The translations under genes were made by a program, and so were the position numbers. This document shows positions 43,377-52,052 of a DNA stretch of 64,000 nt, piece by piece (positions within the stretch are counted from its first letter, which is position 1; the number at the start of each line of letters is the position of its first letter). The stretch is taken from positions 4,444,501 to 4,508,500 of the forward strand of contig NZ_CP022222.1 of assembly GCF_009930815.1 (NCBI RefSeq), read 5' to 3'. The notes below the pieces were generated by a model, which was not told the origin of the DNA, did not search any database, and worked only from the letters and a program-made list of their open reading frames with translations. Origin of the DNA: Bradyrhizobium sp. CCBAU 051011 (GTDB taxonomy: Bacteria; Pseudomonadota; Alphaproteobacteria; Rhizobiales; Xanthobacteraceae).

Positions 43377-43790
43377 ATGAGCCAACTGATTGTCCGCGCC
43401 GGTGAATTCACCTTTGAGGCCCGTTTCGAGGAGCAACTGGCGCCGAAGACGGTCGCCGCCTTCCGGAAGGCGATGCCGTTCGAGAGCCAGGCGATCCATG
43501 TCCGCTGGAGCGGCGAGGGTGTCTGGATGCCGCTCGGCGATCTCGATTTCGGCGTCTCCTACGAGAACCACACCAGCTACCCCGCGCCCGGCCAGATCAT
43601 TCTTTATCCCGGCGGCATCAGCGAGACCGAAATCCTCTTGGCCTATGGCGGCGTGCATTTCGCCAGCAAGATGGGCCAGCTCGCTGGCAACCACTTCATC
43701 ACCCTGACCTCGGGCCTTGAGAACCTGACCGCGTTCGGCAAGACCGTGCTGTGGAAGGGCGCGCAGAAGATCCGCTTCGAGGAAGTCTGA
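43377..43790 (+). CDS. DUF3830 family protein (cyclophilin-like fold)
   Basis: A 137-residue protein beginning MSQLIVRAGEFTFEARFEEQ. It has the DUF3830 pattern of a small beta barrel: TVAAFRKAMPFESQAIHVRWSGE, YPAPGQIILYPGG and EILLAYGGVHFASKMGQLAGNHF. The ATG at 43377 is chosen because the longer frame to 43215 lacks family sequence. It is immediately followed (two bases) by the allantoinase-like gene. DUF3830 genes are, as I recall, commonly next to ureide or hydantoin hydrolases, so a role as an accessory enzyme of that pathway is inferred. Confidence 0.78.
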   Translation: MSQLIVRAGEFTFEARFEEQLAPKTVAAFRKAMPFESQAIHVRWSGEGVWMPLGDLDFGVSYENHTSYPAPGQIILYPGGISETEILLAYGGVHFASKMGQLAGNHFITLTSGLENLTAFGKTVLWKGAQKIRFEEV

Positions 43791-43792
43791 GC

Positions 43793-44731
43793 ATGGCCGC
43801 GCCGGTCTACCCGCGCGACTTCCGCGGCTACGGGCGCAACCCGCCCGATCCGAAGTGGCCCGGCAATGCGCGGGTCGCCGTCCAGTTCGTGGTGAATTTC
43901 GAGGAGGGGGGCGAGAACAATATTCTCGATGGCGATCCTGCCTCGGAAGCGTTTCTGTCCGACGTACTGGGCGCGAAGCCCTGGCCCGGACAGCGCCACG
44001 CCAATATCGAATCGATGTTCGAATATGGTTCGCGCGCCGGCTTCTGGCGGCTGTGGCGGATGTTCACTGAGCGCAATCTGCCCGCCACCGTGTTCGGCGT
44101 CGCCAAGGCGCTGCAGCGAAATCCGGACATCGTCGCCGCCATGAAGGAGGCCGGCTGGGACATCGCCAGCCATAGCCTGCGATGGATCGAGCACAAGGAC
44201 ATGTCGGAAACCGAGGAGCGGACCGAGATCGCAGCTGCAATCCGCGTCCACACCGAGGCGACCGGCGCACGTCCGCTCGGCTGGTATACCGGCCGTTCCT
44301 CGATCAACACATTAAGGCTTCTGATGGAAGCCGGCGGTCTGCTGTATCTCTGCGACTCCTATGCCGACGACCTGCCATACTGGATCAAGTCGCGCGGCTC
44401 GAAGCCGCATCTGGTCATCCCCTATACGCTCGATGCCAATGACATGCGGTTTATCAACGCGCAGGGCTTTGGCGGCGGCGACGAATTCTTCACCTACCTC
44501 AAGGACAGCTTTGACGTTCTTTATGCGGAAGGCGAAACCGCGCCGAAGATGATGTCCGTCGGCCTGCATTGCCGGGTCGTCGGCCGCCCCGGCCGCGCCG
44601 CGGCGCTGATGCGGTTTCTCGACTATATCGGAAAGCACGAGCGGGTCTGGGTGCCGACGCGGCTGGAGATCGCGCAGCATTGGCACGCCAATCTGGCCCA
44701 TCTCGCCGACGATGCTTTCGATATTGGATGA
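43793..44731 (+). CDS. puuE: Allantoinase-like polysaccharide deacetylase-fold protein (PuuE)
   Basis: A 312-residue NodB-fold protein. YPRDFRGYGRNPPDPKWPG and VVNFEEGGENNILDGDPASE are the PuuE landmarks, followed by SHSLRWIEHKDMSETEERTE with the metal His residues and a YLCDSYADDLPYW block. PuuE hydrolyses allantoin to allantoate without the amidohydrolase metal centre of AllB. An allantoate amidohydrolase gene four bases downstream supports this. Related deacetylase-fold enzymes with other cyclic ureide substrates exist, so I keep some doubt. Confidence 0.8.
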   Translation: MAAPVYPRDFRGYGRNPPDPKWPGNARVAVQFVVNFEEGGENNILDGDPASEAFLSDVLGAKPWPGQRHANIESMFEYGSRAGFWRLWRMFTERNLPATVFGVAKALQRNPDIVAAMKEAGWDIASHSLRWIEHKDMSETEERTEIAAAIRVHTEATGARPLGWYTGRSSINTLRLLMEAGGLLYLCDSYADDLPYWIKSRGSKPHLVIPYTLDANDMRFINAQGFGGGDEFFTYLKDSFDVLYAEGETAPKMMSVGLHCRVVGRPGRAAALMRFLDYIGKHERVWVPTRLEIAQHWHANLAHLADDAFDIG

Positions 44732-44735
44732 AGCC

Positions 44736-45962
44736 ATGCTCGGCGATGAAATCGTAAGCCGCATCAATCAGCTCGGAGCGATTTCCGAGACCTCCGATAA
44801 TCTGACGCGGATCTTCCTGTCGCCCGAGCATCGCAGCGCGGCCGACCTCATCCTGTCCTGGATGCGGGACGCCGGCATGGCCGCGCATCTCGATGCCATC
44901 GGCAATGTCTGCGGCCGCTACGAAGGCGAACGTGCCGGACTGCCGTGCCTGATGCTCGGCTCGCATTACGACACCGTGCGCGACGCCGGCAAATGGGATG
45001 GGCCGCTCGGGGTGATCACGGCGATTGCCTGTGTCGCCGATCTGAACCGGCGCGGCGTGCGGTTGCCCTTCGCGGTCGAAATCGTCGGCTTTGCCGACGA
45101 GGAGGGCGTGCGGTTTGCCTCCACGCTGCTCGGCAGCCGGGCCGTCGCGGGCACCTTCGACGAAAGCGTGCTCAACACGCGTGACCGTGACGGCGTCTCG
45201 ATGCGCGAGGCGCTTGCGCAGTTCGGCCTCGACCCTGACCGCATCGGCGCGGCCGCGCGGGTGCGCCGCGAACTGCATGCCTATGTCGAACTGCACATCG
45301 AGCAGGGGCCGGTGCTGGAACAGCAAAACATTCCCGTCGGCGTGGTGACGGCGATCGCGGGCGCCACGCGGCTCGCCGCGAACCTCTCCGGCATGGCCGG
45401 CCATGCTGGCACGGTGCCGATGGCGCTGCGGCGCGATGCGCTGGCGGGCGCCGCCGAATGCATCGTCGCGGTCGAGCAATTCTGCAGGGACGACGGCTCG
45501 GGCCTGGTCGGCACCGTCGGCGCCATCACCGCGCTGCCGGGCGCGACCAACGTCATTCCGGGCAAGGTGTCATTCACCCTGGACATCCGCGCGCCGACCG
45601 ACACCCACCGCAAGAGCGCTGTCGCCGAGATCGTGCGGCAGATCGAGGCGATCGCAAAGCGCCGGGAACTGTCGCTCCAGATCGACGTGACCCACGAAAA
45701 TCGTACCGTGCCCTGTGCGCCCTGGCTGAAAGCGCAAATGGCGGAAGCGGTTGCGGCCGAAGGTTTCGGCGCGTTCGAACTGCCGAGCGGAGCGGGGCAT
45801 GACGGCATGGCGATGATCGATATATCAGATGTCGCCATGCTGTTCGTGCGCTGCCGCGGTGGCATCAGCCATAACCCGGCCGAGCATGTCGAGCCCGCCG
45901 ATGCCGATGCGGGGGCACGCGTGCTGCTGCGGCTGATCGAGAATTTCCGGCCAAAGGTATAA
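44736..45962 (+). CDS. allC: Allantoate amidohydrolase / N-carbamoyl amino acid hydrolase (M20 family)
   Basis: A 408-residue two-metal amidohydrolase. Metal ligands are seen in GSHYDTVRDAGKWDGPLGV (His, Asp), VEIVGFADEEGVRF (Glu-Glu), ELHIEQGPVLE and the late ISHNPAEHVEP (His). GMAGHAGTVPMALRRDAL is the dimerisation-domain motif of the allantoate amidohydrolase/carbamoylase group. It would convert allantoate to ureidoglycolate-type products with release of ammonia. An ATG at 44712 inside puuE is possible, but 44736 follows its stop with GGATGAAG upstream. It is coupled in one operon with puuE and DUF3830. Confidence 0.87.
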   Translation: MLGDEIVSRINQLGAISETSDNLTRIFLSPEHRSAADLILSWMRDAGMAAHLDAIGNVCGRYEGERAGLPCLMLGSHYDTVRDAGKWDGPLGVITAIACVADLNRRGVRLPFAVEIVGFADEEGVRFASTLLGSRAVAGTFDESVLNTRDRDGVSMREALAQFGLDPDRIGAAARVRRELHAYVELHIEQGPVLEQQNIPVGVVTAIAGATRLAANLSGMAGHAGTVPMALRRDALAGAAECIVAVEQFCRDDGSGLVGTVGAITALPGATNVIPGKVSFTLDIRAPTDTHRKSAVAEIVRQIEAIAKRRELSLQIDVTHENRTVPCAPWLKAQMAEAVAAEGFGAFELPSGAGHDGMAMIDISDVAMLFVRCRGGISHNPAEHVEPADADAGARVLLRLIENFRPKV

Positions 45963-45980
45963 GGGCGGAGCCGCCTGATC

Positions 45981-46103
45981 GTAGGATGGGTAGAGCGCAG
46001 CGAAACCCATCACCTTGCCAGGGCTGGCCAACGCAAACTTGCAGCTGTGAGCGAGGGCAATCGGGAAGGCATGGTGGGTTTCGCTGAGCTCTACCCACCC
46101 TAC
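45981..46103. repeat. Palindromic intergenic repeat (GTAGGATGGGTAGAG type)
   Basis: GTAGGATGGGTAGAGCGCAG, continuing to AAACCCATC (45981-46011), is the inverted complement of ATGGTGGGTTTCGCTGAGCT, continuing to ACCCTAC (46071-46103). It lies just after the allC stop codon and could act as a 3' stabiliser or terminator. Confidence 0.75.
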
Positions 46104-46235
46104 AGGCTACAGGGCTTCCCGCTTTTATGACAACGCGATGACATCATGAGTCATCTGGCAGAAATACGAATCGGCGATGTCTGGGGCACCAACCCGTGGT
46201 AATCGAAACCACGGAAACCACGTTCGTCAAGGCAG

Positions 46236-47603
46236 ATGCACCGTCACATTTCATTTTCATCTCATCGCGAGTACCGATTTTACCAGGGTCCGATTGCCAC
46301 CTGCGTTGCCAACGGTATTCAGGCTGTCAATTTTCTCGGCGACCGGTTCCTGAGAAAATATCAGACATCGGCGGGGATCGAGGAGCTGTACAGGCGCTCG
46401 GTCGACAACGCCTTTTCTCCGCAGGAAGCCTTTCTGGTCACGGGGGCGCCGCACGCATCCGCCTACTATCCTCGGGACTTTGCCTGGTTTTATCCCGATG
46501 TTCTCGATCCTGAGACCATCCTGGATTCCGAGGATGCCGTCCGCAGGGTTCGCCTGCTCGAAAAGAGCGTCCGGCTGATGCTGGAGGCCGTCCGCGCCGA
46601 TGTCGTCACCACGACCATTGTTCCCGCAGGCGGCGATCGGTACATCGGCGTCAATTACTTCTCGCTGCCGTCGGATACGCTGCTGGGCATCCTCGCCGGT
46701 CTGGAACAGATCATACGCGCCGACCAAAGGGCATCTTCAAATCTGGCGATGGCGCAAGGTGCTCATGCCGGCCGCATGTTGCTCGCCGGGTACCGTGAGG
46801 ACCTGAAGAAGGCGATACTTCACCTCGCCAGCGCCCTGCAGCCGTTCGACGACAACGGCATCGCGGCTCTGCTGTGTGACCTAAACGCACCTCGTTCCGC
46901 GGCGACGGATACCCGTGCCGAGCGCAGGCGTTTCGTCACCAATGCATGCGTCTACGCGACCTTTGTGCGCGGCATTCGGTTGGGGGTGGTCGACCAGACG
47001 GAGCTGGAGGGGCTGATTGGACGCGCGCTTTCGCAGTACAAGAAGGAGCTTCTGCGGTTGTTCGGCAAGCACGGCCATATCCAGCATGCCTTGGATTCCA
47101 GACATCAGCCGGCGGCGTCTGCCATTGCGCTCGATTTCGTCAATGTGCACCAGGGATTTTGGGATCTCGGTGACGAGAGCGAACGCGCGCTGTTCGCAGC
47201 CACGACCGATCTGATACTTGGCGAGCCGCAGTTTCGAATTCCGGATACGTCTCACTTCCTGGTATCCGTGGATAATCCGCAGACCAAGATGATCCACAAG
47301 ATCGCGGCTTCGGCCTACCAGGGGCGTTCCTGCTGGCCGACGTTTAACGTCGAATTCGCCGACCGCATGCTGGACTACGATGAACATTCCGGCACCGACA
47401 CGTACCGGTCCTGCGCCCGCGATATATTGAGGGACATCCGTACCGCGACCGAAACGCACGGCGGATATCAGGAGCTGCTGTCGGAGAAGGGCCTCAAGTA
47501 CCGCACATGGGCTTATCAGAGCGCCGTCGCGCACTCCTGGTTTCCACGTTTTCTGTCGGTCTGGCAGCGGGCATTCGGGGCGCCGCTGCTTAACAGGAAC
47601 TAG
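46236..47603 (+). CDS. Unrecognised 455-aa protein, possible six-hairpin (alpha/alpha) glycosidase-like fold
   Basis: I do not recognise this gene with confidence. It is soluble, without signal peptide or membrane segment. Stretches such as YYPRDFAWFYPDVL, GVNYFSLPSDTLLGILAGLE, QTKMIHKIAASAYQGRSCWP, THGGYQELLSEKGLKYRTW and AYQSAVAHSWFPRF resemble the helix-hairpin repeats and aromatic/acidic pocket residues of (alpha/alpha)6-barrel glycoside hydrolases and debranching-enzyme domains. That is a pattern impression only. Upstream, CGTGGT...ACCACG (46195-46213) is a small inverted repeat followed by a second AACCACG. No sugar-pathway gene is adjacent. GC content is slightly below that of the flanking operons. 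Confidence 0.45.
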   Translation: MHRHISFSSHREYRFYQGPIATCVANGIQAVNFLGDRFLRKYQTSAGIEELYRRSVDNAFSPQEAFLVTGAPHASAYYPRDFAWFYPDVLDPETILDSEDAVRRVRLLEKSVRLMLEAVRADVVTTTIVPAGGDRYIGVNYFSLPSDTLLGILAGLEQIIRADQRASSNLAMAQGAHAGRMLLAGYREDLKKAILHLASALQPFDDNGIAALLCDLNAPRSAATDTRAERRRFVTNACVYATFVRGIRLGVVDQTELEGLIGRALSQYKKELLRLFGKHGHIQHALDSRHQPAASAIALDFVNVHQGFWDLGDESERALFAATTDLILGEPQFRIPDTSHFLVSVDNPQTKMIHKIAASAYQGRSCWPTFNVEFADRMLDYDEHSGTDTYRSCARDILRDIRTATETHGGYQELLSEKGLKYRTWAYQSAVAHSWFPRFLSVWQRAFGAPLLNRN

Positions 47604-47630
47604 ACCGTCCCTTTTTTGGCCGGACTTGCG

Positions 47631-48179
47631 TTACCGCCTGTCGAGATTTGCGCCGCGCGCCAATGCGGCCGCAGTCTCGAGCCCGACATGGCGGACGAGC
47701 GGGTCGGCATGGCGGTGAACCAGCCACCATTGCCCGCCTTGCCTGCGATAGACCAGCGTCACCCGCAGCGACCAGTCCTGGTCCGGCAAGCCGCCGACCT
47801 CGCCGTGCTGCCGCTCGATCACGACAAGCACGGCCAGATCGCCTGATGCATAGGATTGGACGAGTTCGACCTTGGCGTCGCCATTCGCAAAATAGCTGGC
47901 GAGCCGCGCCAGCCGCTCGGGACTCATGTCAAAACCCCGGCTGGCTTCGCCGCCAAACGGCTGCATCAGTGTAAAGTCATCCGAGATGCGCGTCAGGCCG
48001 GACCATCTGTCCATGTCGCCGCGCATGAACGCCGAAGCCCGGGCCTCGGTCTTGCTGACCAGATCGACAAGTTCCTGTTCCGAACTTGCCCACATTGGCT
48101 CCTGTGCGGCGCCGGCCGACAGTGGCATTGCAAGCGCGGCCTTCAGAGCCAAACGCCTCCAGCGGTTCGATTTGAACAT
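47631..48179 (-). CDS. Exported NTF2-like (SnoaL/DUF4440-type) protein
   Basis: A 182-residue protein with a signal-type N-terminus (RRLALKAALAMPLSAGAAQ, about residues 7-25). The cone fold starts with LVDLVSKTEARASAFMRGDMDRWSGL and ends with VTLVYRRQGGQWWLVHRHADPL, the typical final strands. The start at 48179 has GGAG eight bases upstream; the long frame to 48707 lies on the antisense of the LysR gene and is rejected. It diverges from the LysR regulator, which probably controls it. Function unknown, probably periplasmic. Confidence 0.78.
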   Translation of the reverse strand: MFKSNRWRRLALKAALAMPLSAGAAQEPMWASSEQELVDLVSKTEARASAFMRGDMDRWSGLTRISDDFTLMQPFGGEASRGFDMSPERLARLASYFANGDAKVELVQSYASGDLAVLVVIERQHGEVGGLPDQDWSLRVTLVYRRQGGQWWLVHRHADPLVRHVGLETAAALARGANLDRR

Positions 48180-48247
48180 TTGGGTATCTCCATTCGGGTT
48201 GGGCCAGCCACTGACCGGCGGTGCCGCCGAAATGTCATTTCGTTGGT

Positions 48248-48273
48248 GCTGAATCCAGTGATATGATTTCAGC
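48248..48273. promoter_or_regulatory. Inverted repeat in the LysR/NTF2-like divergent gap
   Basis: GCTGAA (48248-48253) and TTCAGC (48268-48273) form an inverted repeat with a 14-base spacer containing the T-n11-A spacing usual for LysR sites. It lies 3 bases from the regulator start and 69 bases from the divergent gene. Confidence 0.45.
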
Positions 48274-48276
48274 ATT

Positions 48277-49275
48277 ATGCTGAACCAAATTGATCTATCC
48301 CGCATCGACCTCAACCTGCTCGTGCTGTTCGAGATCGTCTTTGAGGAGCGGCATGTCGGCCGCTCGGCGGAGCGGCTGCATCTTTCGCCGTCCGCCATCA
48401 GCCACGGTCTGGGTCGCCTTCGCACGCTGCTCGGCGACCCCCTGTTTCTCAAGACCCCGAAAGGCGTCGTTCCGACGGAGCGCGCTCTCCAGCTAGCGAC
48501 ATCAGTTGCCGAAATTCTCGCGCGGATCCGCGGCGTCGTTTCGACGGTTACGCCGTTTGATCCGCGGCATTCGACGCGCCGCTTCGTCATTGGCGCGCCG
48601 GATGGCGTGTCGTCAGTCATCCTGCCTTCGCTGCTGGAGACGTTGCGTGGGGTGGCGCCGGGCGTCGATGTCGGAATCCGGCAGCTGCTGCCGGTGCAAG
48701 GCTTCACCGTGCCTCATCTGGCGTGGAAGGATGCGTTGAAAGAGCTCGAAGACCGGACGTTGGATATTGCGATCATTCCCTTCGACGATATTCCGGTCCG
48801 TTTCCATAAACAGAAGCTCTACGAAGAGGAGTTCGTTATTGCCGTACGAAAGGGGCATCCGTTCCAGCGTAACCCGACCCTCAAACGCTACTGCGAGATG
48901 GAGCATCTCGTCGTTTCGCACACCGGAGATGTTTCCGGATTCGTGGATGTTGAGCTCGCCAAGAAAGGCTTGGCCCGGCGCGTGGCCCTGACTGTGCCAA
49001 ATTTCAATTTCGCACTTTCCGTGCTTTCCGAAACCGAGATGGTTTCGGCGCTGCCGAGATCGTTCGTGGAGATCCATGGCGCCCGCTTTGATGTCGTCGC
49101 CGTCAAGACGCCGCTGCCGCTGCCGCGCTTCTCGATCAATATGGTTCTGCCGAAAGTTGCGATGATGGATGCCGGGCTTGCCTGGCTGGTCGAGTTGCTG
49201 GGACAGGTGCGAGCAGGAAATGGCGGATCGTCCGTTCTTCGTTCGGGCAAGCGCAATCGCAGCATGCACAGCTAA
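48277..49275 (+). CDS. LysR-family transcriptional regulator
   Basis: A 332-residue regulator. The N-terminal winged helix ([20 protein letters not shown], then [33 protein letters not shown], about residues 33-65) is followed by a periplasmic-binding-like effector domain. The N-terminal words ([23 protein letters not shown]) place it with the NodD/SyrM-like half of the family rather than the CysB type. The ATG lies almost on the operator and no ribosome binding site is visible, so translation may be leaderless. It faces the exported NTF2-like gene; a downstream amidase/permease operon is another possible target. Confidence 0.88.
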   Translation: MLNQIDLSRIDLNLLVLFEIVFEERHVGRSAERLHLSPSAISHGLGRLRTLLGDPLFLKTPKGVVPTERALQLATSVAEILARIRGVVSTVTPFDPRHSTRRFVIGAPDGVSSVILPSLLETLRGVAPGVDVGIRQLLPVQGFTVPHLAWKDALKELEDRTLDIAIIPFDDIPVRFHKQKLYEEEFVIAVRKGHPFQRNPTLKRYCEMEHLVVSHTGDVSGFVDVELAKKGLARRVALTVPNFNFALSVLSETEMVSALPRSFVEIHGARFDVVAVKTPLPLPRFSINMVLPKVAMMDAGLAWLVELLGQVRAGNGGSSVLRSGKRNRSMHS

Positions 49276-49453
49276 TGAGCAACTGCCCGCTTGTGGTGCG
49301 TTCGATGAAGGCGAGCCAAGACCAGCATCGGTGAGTAAAGGACTGACAATACGATTGATTTTCTCCGGAGCCGGCGCGCGACCCCATTGTACACAATGGC
49401 ATGCGCCTTGCTTGCCTCACCGCGAGACTTGTCTCGTTCGGGGCGCGTACGTC

Positions 49454-50164
49454 ATGGCGATCTCAGCAAAGCTCGCAGCGGAGCCGGAGCCGATCGAGCT
49501 CGACTGGACAGTCACCGCGCTTCTCATCATCGACATGCAGCGCGATTTCATGGAGCCCGGCGGCTTCGGCGAGACGCTCGGCAATGACGTCAGCCAGCTT
49601 GCGCGGGCGGTTAAGCCGATCGCATCCGTGCTGGATGCGGCGCGCGGGGCCGGCATGCTCGTCATCCACACCCGCGAAGGTCATCTGCCCGATCTCTCCG
49701 ACGCGCCGCCGGCCAAGGTCGAGCGCGGCGCGCCGTCGCTGCGCATCGGCGATCCCGGCCCGATGGGGCGGATCCTCATTCGTGGTGAAGCCGGCCACGA
49801 CATCATTCCTGAGCTTTATCCGCTCGACAGCGAGATCGTGATCGACAAGCCGGGCAAGGGCGCGTTCTACGCCACGGAGCTTGGCGAGGTGCTGCAGCGC
49901 TACGGCATCGAGAACCTTTTGGTGTGCGGCGTCACCACCGAGGTTTGCGTCAACACCACCGTGCGCGAGGCCAATGACCGCGGCTATCGCTGCGTGGTGC
50001 TGGCGGACGGCTGCGCCTCCTACTTTCCGGAATTCCACGAGATGGGCCTGAAGATGATCAAGGCCCAGGGCGGCATCTTCGGCTGGGTCTCCAATTCGGC
50101 CGCGGTGCTGGAGGCGATTTCACCGGAGATTCCAGCAACGGCAGTAGCGGGGGCATCACGATGA
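49454..50164 (+). CDS. Cysteine hydrolase, isochorismatase-like (biuret/ureidoacrylate hydrolase type)
   Basis: A 236-residue isochorismatase-fold amidase. The catalytic triad is visible as [12 protein letters not shown] (Asp, ~27), [11 protein letters not shown] (Lys, ~135) and [16 protein letters not shown] (Cys, ~168). [10 protein letters not shown] and [23 protein letters not shown] are shared with biuret hydrolase and ureidoacrylate amidohydrolase. The ATG at 49454 is chosen; the longer frame overlaps the LysR gene. Its stop overlaps the permease start (ATGA at 50161-50164). I infer hydrolysis of a small linear amide or ureide imported by that permease; biuret is the closest guess. Confidence 0.84.
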   Translation: MAISAKLAAEPEPIELDWTVTALLIIDMQRDFMEPGGFGETLGNDVSQLARAVKPIASVLDAARGAGMLVIHTREGHLPDLSDAPPAKVERGAPSLRIGDPGPMGRILIRGEAGHDIIPELYPLDSEIVIDKPGKGAFYATELGEVLQRYGIENLLVCGVTTEVCVNTTVREANDRGYRCVVLADGCASYFPEFHEMGLKMIKAQGGIFGWVSNSAAVLEAISPEIPATAVAGASR

Positions 50165-51813
50165 GCACCACGGGGACATCAGCATCATCCACCTTCAAGC
50201 CGGCATTGTGGACGCCGGGCGACTGGAACGCGCTGTTCGGCTTCGGCACCAACATCCTCGTCAACATGCTGGTGCTGACCGGGCTGTTGCGCTTCGTGCT
50301 GAAGATGCCTGACTCGATTGTATTCGGCCGCATCCTGCCGGCGCTCGGCCTGATGATGTGCCTCTCCACGTTCTATTATGCGTACCTTGCCTACAGGCTC
50401 GCACAGAAGACCGGCCGCAACGACGTTTGCGCGCTGCCATCAGGCGTCAGCGTGCCGCACATGTTCATCGTCACCTTCGTGATCATGCTGCCGATCACGC
50501 TGAAGACCGGCGATCCCGTCAAGGGCTGGTCGGCGGGTCTCGTCTGGGTGTTCTTCCAGAGTTTTATTCTGATGATCGGCGGTTTCATCGCGCCGTACAT
50601 CCGCAAGATCACCCCGCGTGCGGCGCTGCTCGGCACGCTCGCCGGCGTCTCCGTCACCTTCATCTCGATGCGGCCGGCGCTGGAAATGTACATGACGCCG
50701 CAGATCGGGCTGATCTGCTTTGCCATCATTCTGGTGGCGTGGTTCGGCGGTGTAAAATATCCGAAGGGAATTCCGGCCGGCCTCATTGCCATTGCCGCCG
50801 GCATGCTCATCGCCTGGGGTTCAAATCTGTTCGGGCTCGGGCTCGGTGGCTTGAGCCTGAAGGGTGTCGGCGACGCCTTTGCCAATTTCGGCTTCTCGGT
50901 GCCGCTGCCGGCTCTTGGCCACGTCTTCTCCGGCTTTGAATTCCTCGGCATCATTCTGGTGACGGCGATTCCGTTCGGCATCTACGATCTCGTCGAGGCC
51001 ATGGATAACGTCGAAAGCGCGGAAGCGGCGGGCGACGAATATCCGACTACCCGCGTGCTCACCGCGGACGGCGTTGTCAGCCTGATCGGCTGCCTGATGG
51101 GCAATCCCTTCATCAACGCGGTCTATATCGGCCATCCCGGCTGGAAGGCGATGGGCGGGCGCATCGGCTATTCGGCGGCGACAGGCATCCTGGTGGTGCT
51201 GCTATCGTGGTTCGGCATCATCTCGGTGCTGCTGGCGCTGGTGCCCGTGGTCGCGATCTCGCCGATCCTGCTCTATATCGGCATGCTGATCGGCGCACAG
51301 GCGTTCCAGACCACGCCGGTCAAGCACGCGCCCGCGATCGTGCTGGCGCTGACGCCGCATCTTGCCGCGTGGGCCAAACTGCAGATCGACACCATGTTGG
51401 CCTCGACCATGACCGCGGCGCAGACGGTGGGCGGGCTTGCGGCCGACAAGGCGGACGCGGTGAAGGCCGCCGCCATCGCGGCGCTGCCGCAGCAGGGCGT
51501 GATCTATCACGGGCTGGAAGTGATGGGCGGCGGCTCGATCCTCGCCGGCCTCGTTCTCGGCGCAATCGGCGTGTTCGTCATCGAGCGGGACTTCATGAAG
51601 GCGTCAGCCTTCGCGCTCGCCGGTGCGGTCATGACCTATTTCGGCTTCATGCACGGCGAAGCCGTCGGCATCGGCGGCGGTCTTGGTGTCACGCCGGGCG
51701 TGGCGCTCGCCTATGCGGTGGTGGCAGCGGGCATGTACGCGCTGGCGAAGAATAGTCCGAGCGTGGACTACAGCGCGCATTCGGAAGTGCCGGCGGCGGC
51801 GCCGGCGGAGTGA
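50161..51813 (+). CDS. NCS2-like xanthine/uracil-type permease (large, 550 aa)
   Basis: A 550-residue polytopic membrane protein with about 13 hydrophobic segments. [22 protein letters not shown] opens it, [21 protein letters not shown] lies at about residues 86-106, and [29 protein letters not shown] resembles the second NCS2/AzgA repeat. It lacks the shorter length and the QN(S/A)G-type motif of classical NCS2 carriers, and a ~60-residue soluble insertion rich in Ala/Asp (about residues 413-455) interrupts the last helices. Translational coupling to the cysteine hydrolase suggests import of its substrate, for example a ureide or pyrimidine-related amide. Confidence 0.75.
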   Translation: MSTTGTSASSTFKPALWTPGDWNALFGFGTNILVNMLVLTGLLRFVLKMPDSIVFGRILPALGLMMCLSTFYYAYLAYRLAQKTGRNDVCALPSGVSVPHMFIVTFVIMLPITLKTGDPVKGWSAGLVWVFFQSFILMIGGFIAPYIRKITPRAALLGTLAGVSVTFISMRPALEMYMTPQIGLICFAIILVAWFGGVKYPKGIPAGLIAIAAGMLIAWGSNLFGLGLGGLSLKGVGDAFANFGFSVPLPALGHVFSGFEFLGIILVTAIPFGIYDLVEAMDNVESAEAAGDEYPTTRVLTADGVVSLIGCLMGNPFINAVYIGHPGWKAMGGRIGYSAATGILVVLLSWFGIISVLLALVPVVAISPILLYIGMLIGAQAFQTTPVKHAPAIVLALTPHLAAWAKLQIDTMLASTMTAAQTVGGLAADKADAVKAAAIAALPQQGVIYHGLEVMGGGSILAGLVLGAIGVFVIERDFMKASAFALAGAVMTYFGFMHGEAVGIGGGLGVTPGVALAYAVVAAGMYALAKNSPSVDYSAHSEVPAAAPAE

Positions 51814-51823
51814 GCTTCCAACT

Positions 51824-51919
51824 CCTCATGGTGAGGAGCGCGAAGCGCGTCTCGACCATGAGGCCACAGTCGGGCCTCTTCCTTCGAGACGCGCGTTCCG
51901 CGCTCCCCGGGATGAGCGG
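51824..51919. repeat. Palindromic intergenic repeat (CCTCATGGTGAGGAGCG type)
   Basis: CCTCATGGTGAGGAGCGCGA, continuing to CGTCTCGACCATGAGG (51824-51863), pairs with TCGAGACGCGCGTTCCGCGC continuing to TCC (51884-51906). It follows the permease stop codon and probably ends or stabilises that transcript. Confidence 0.75.
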
Positions 51920-52010
51920 AGCGCGAAACGGCGCCAACTTTCATTCCCACCTTCGACCGCGGGCAAGTCATTGCCGGCCAGCGAAATCTGTTGCGGTCCA
52001 ACTCAAATAA

Positions 52011-52025
52011 TGTACTATAAGTACA
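52011..52025. promoter_or_regulatory. Perfect palindrome upstream of the hydrolase-desaturase unit
   Basis: TGTACTATAAGTACA is a perfect 6+3+6 inverted repeat, 27 bases before the hydrolase start, within an AT-rich promoter-like stretch. Size and symmetry fit a TetR-family operator. The TetR gene at 54046-54657 is the obvious candidate. Confidence 0.6.
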
Positions 52026-52052
52026 GTAATTAGAGGCCCTGGAACTGCGGCT

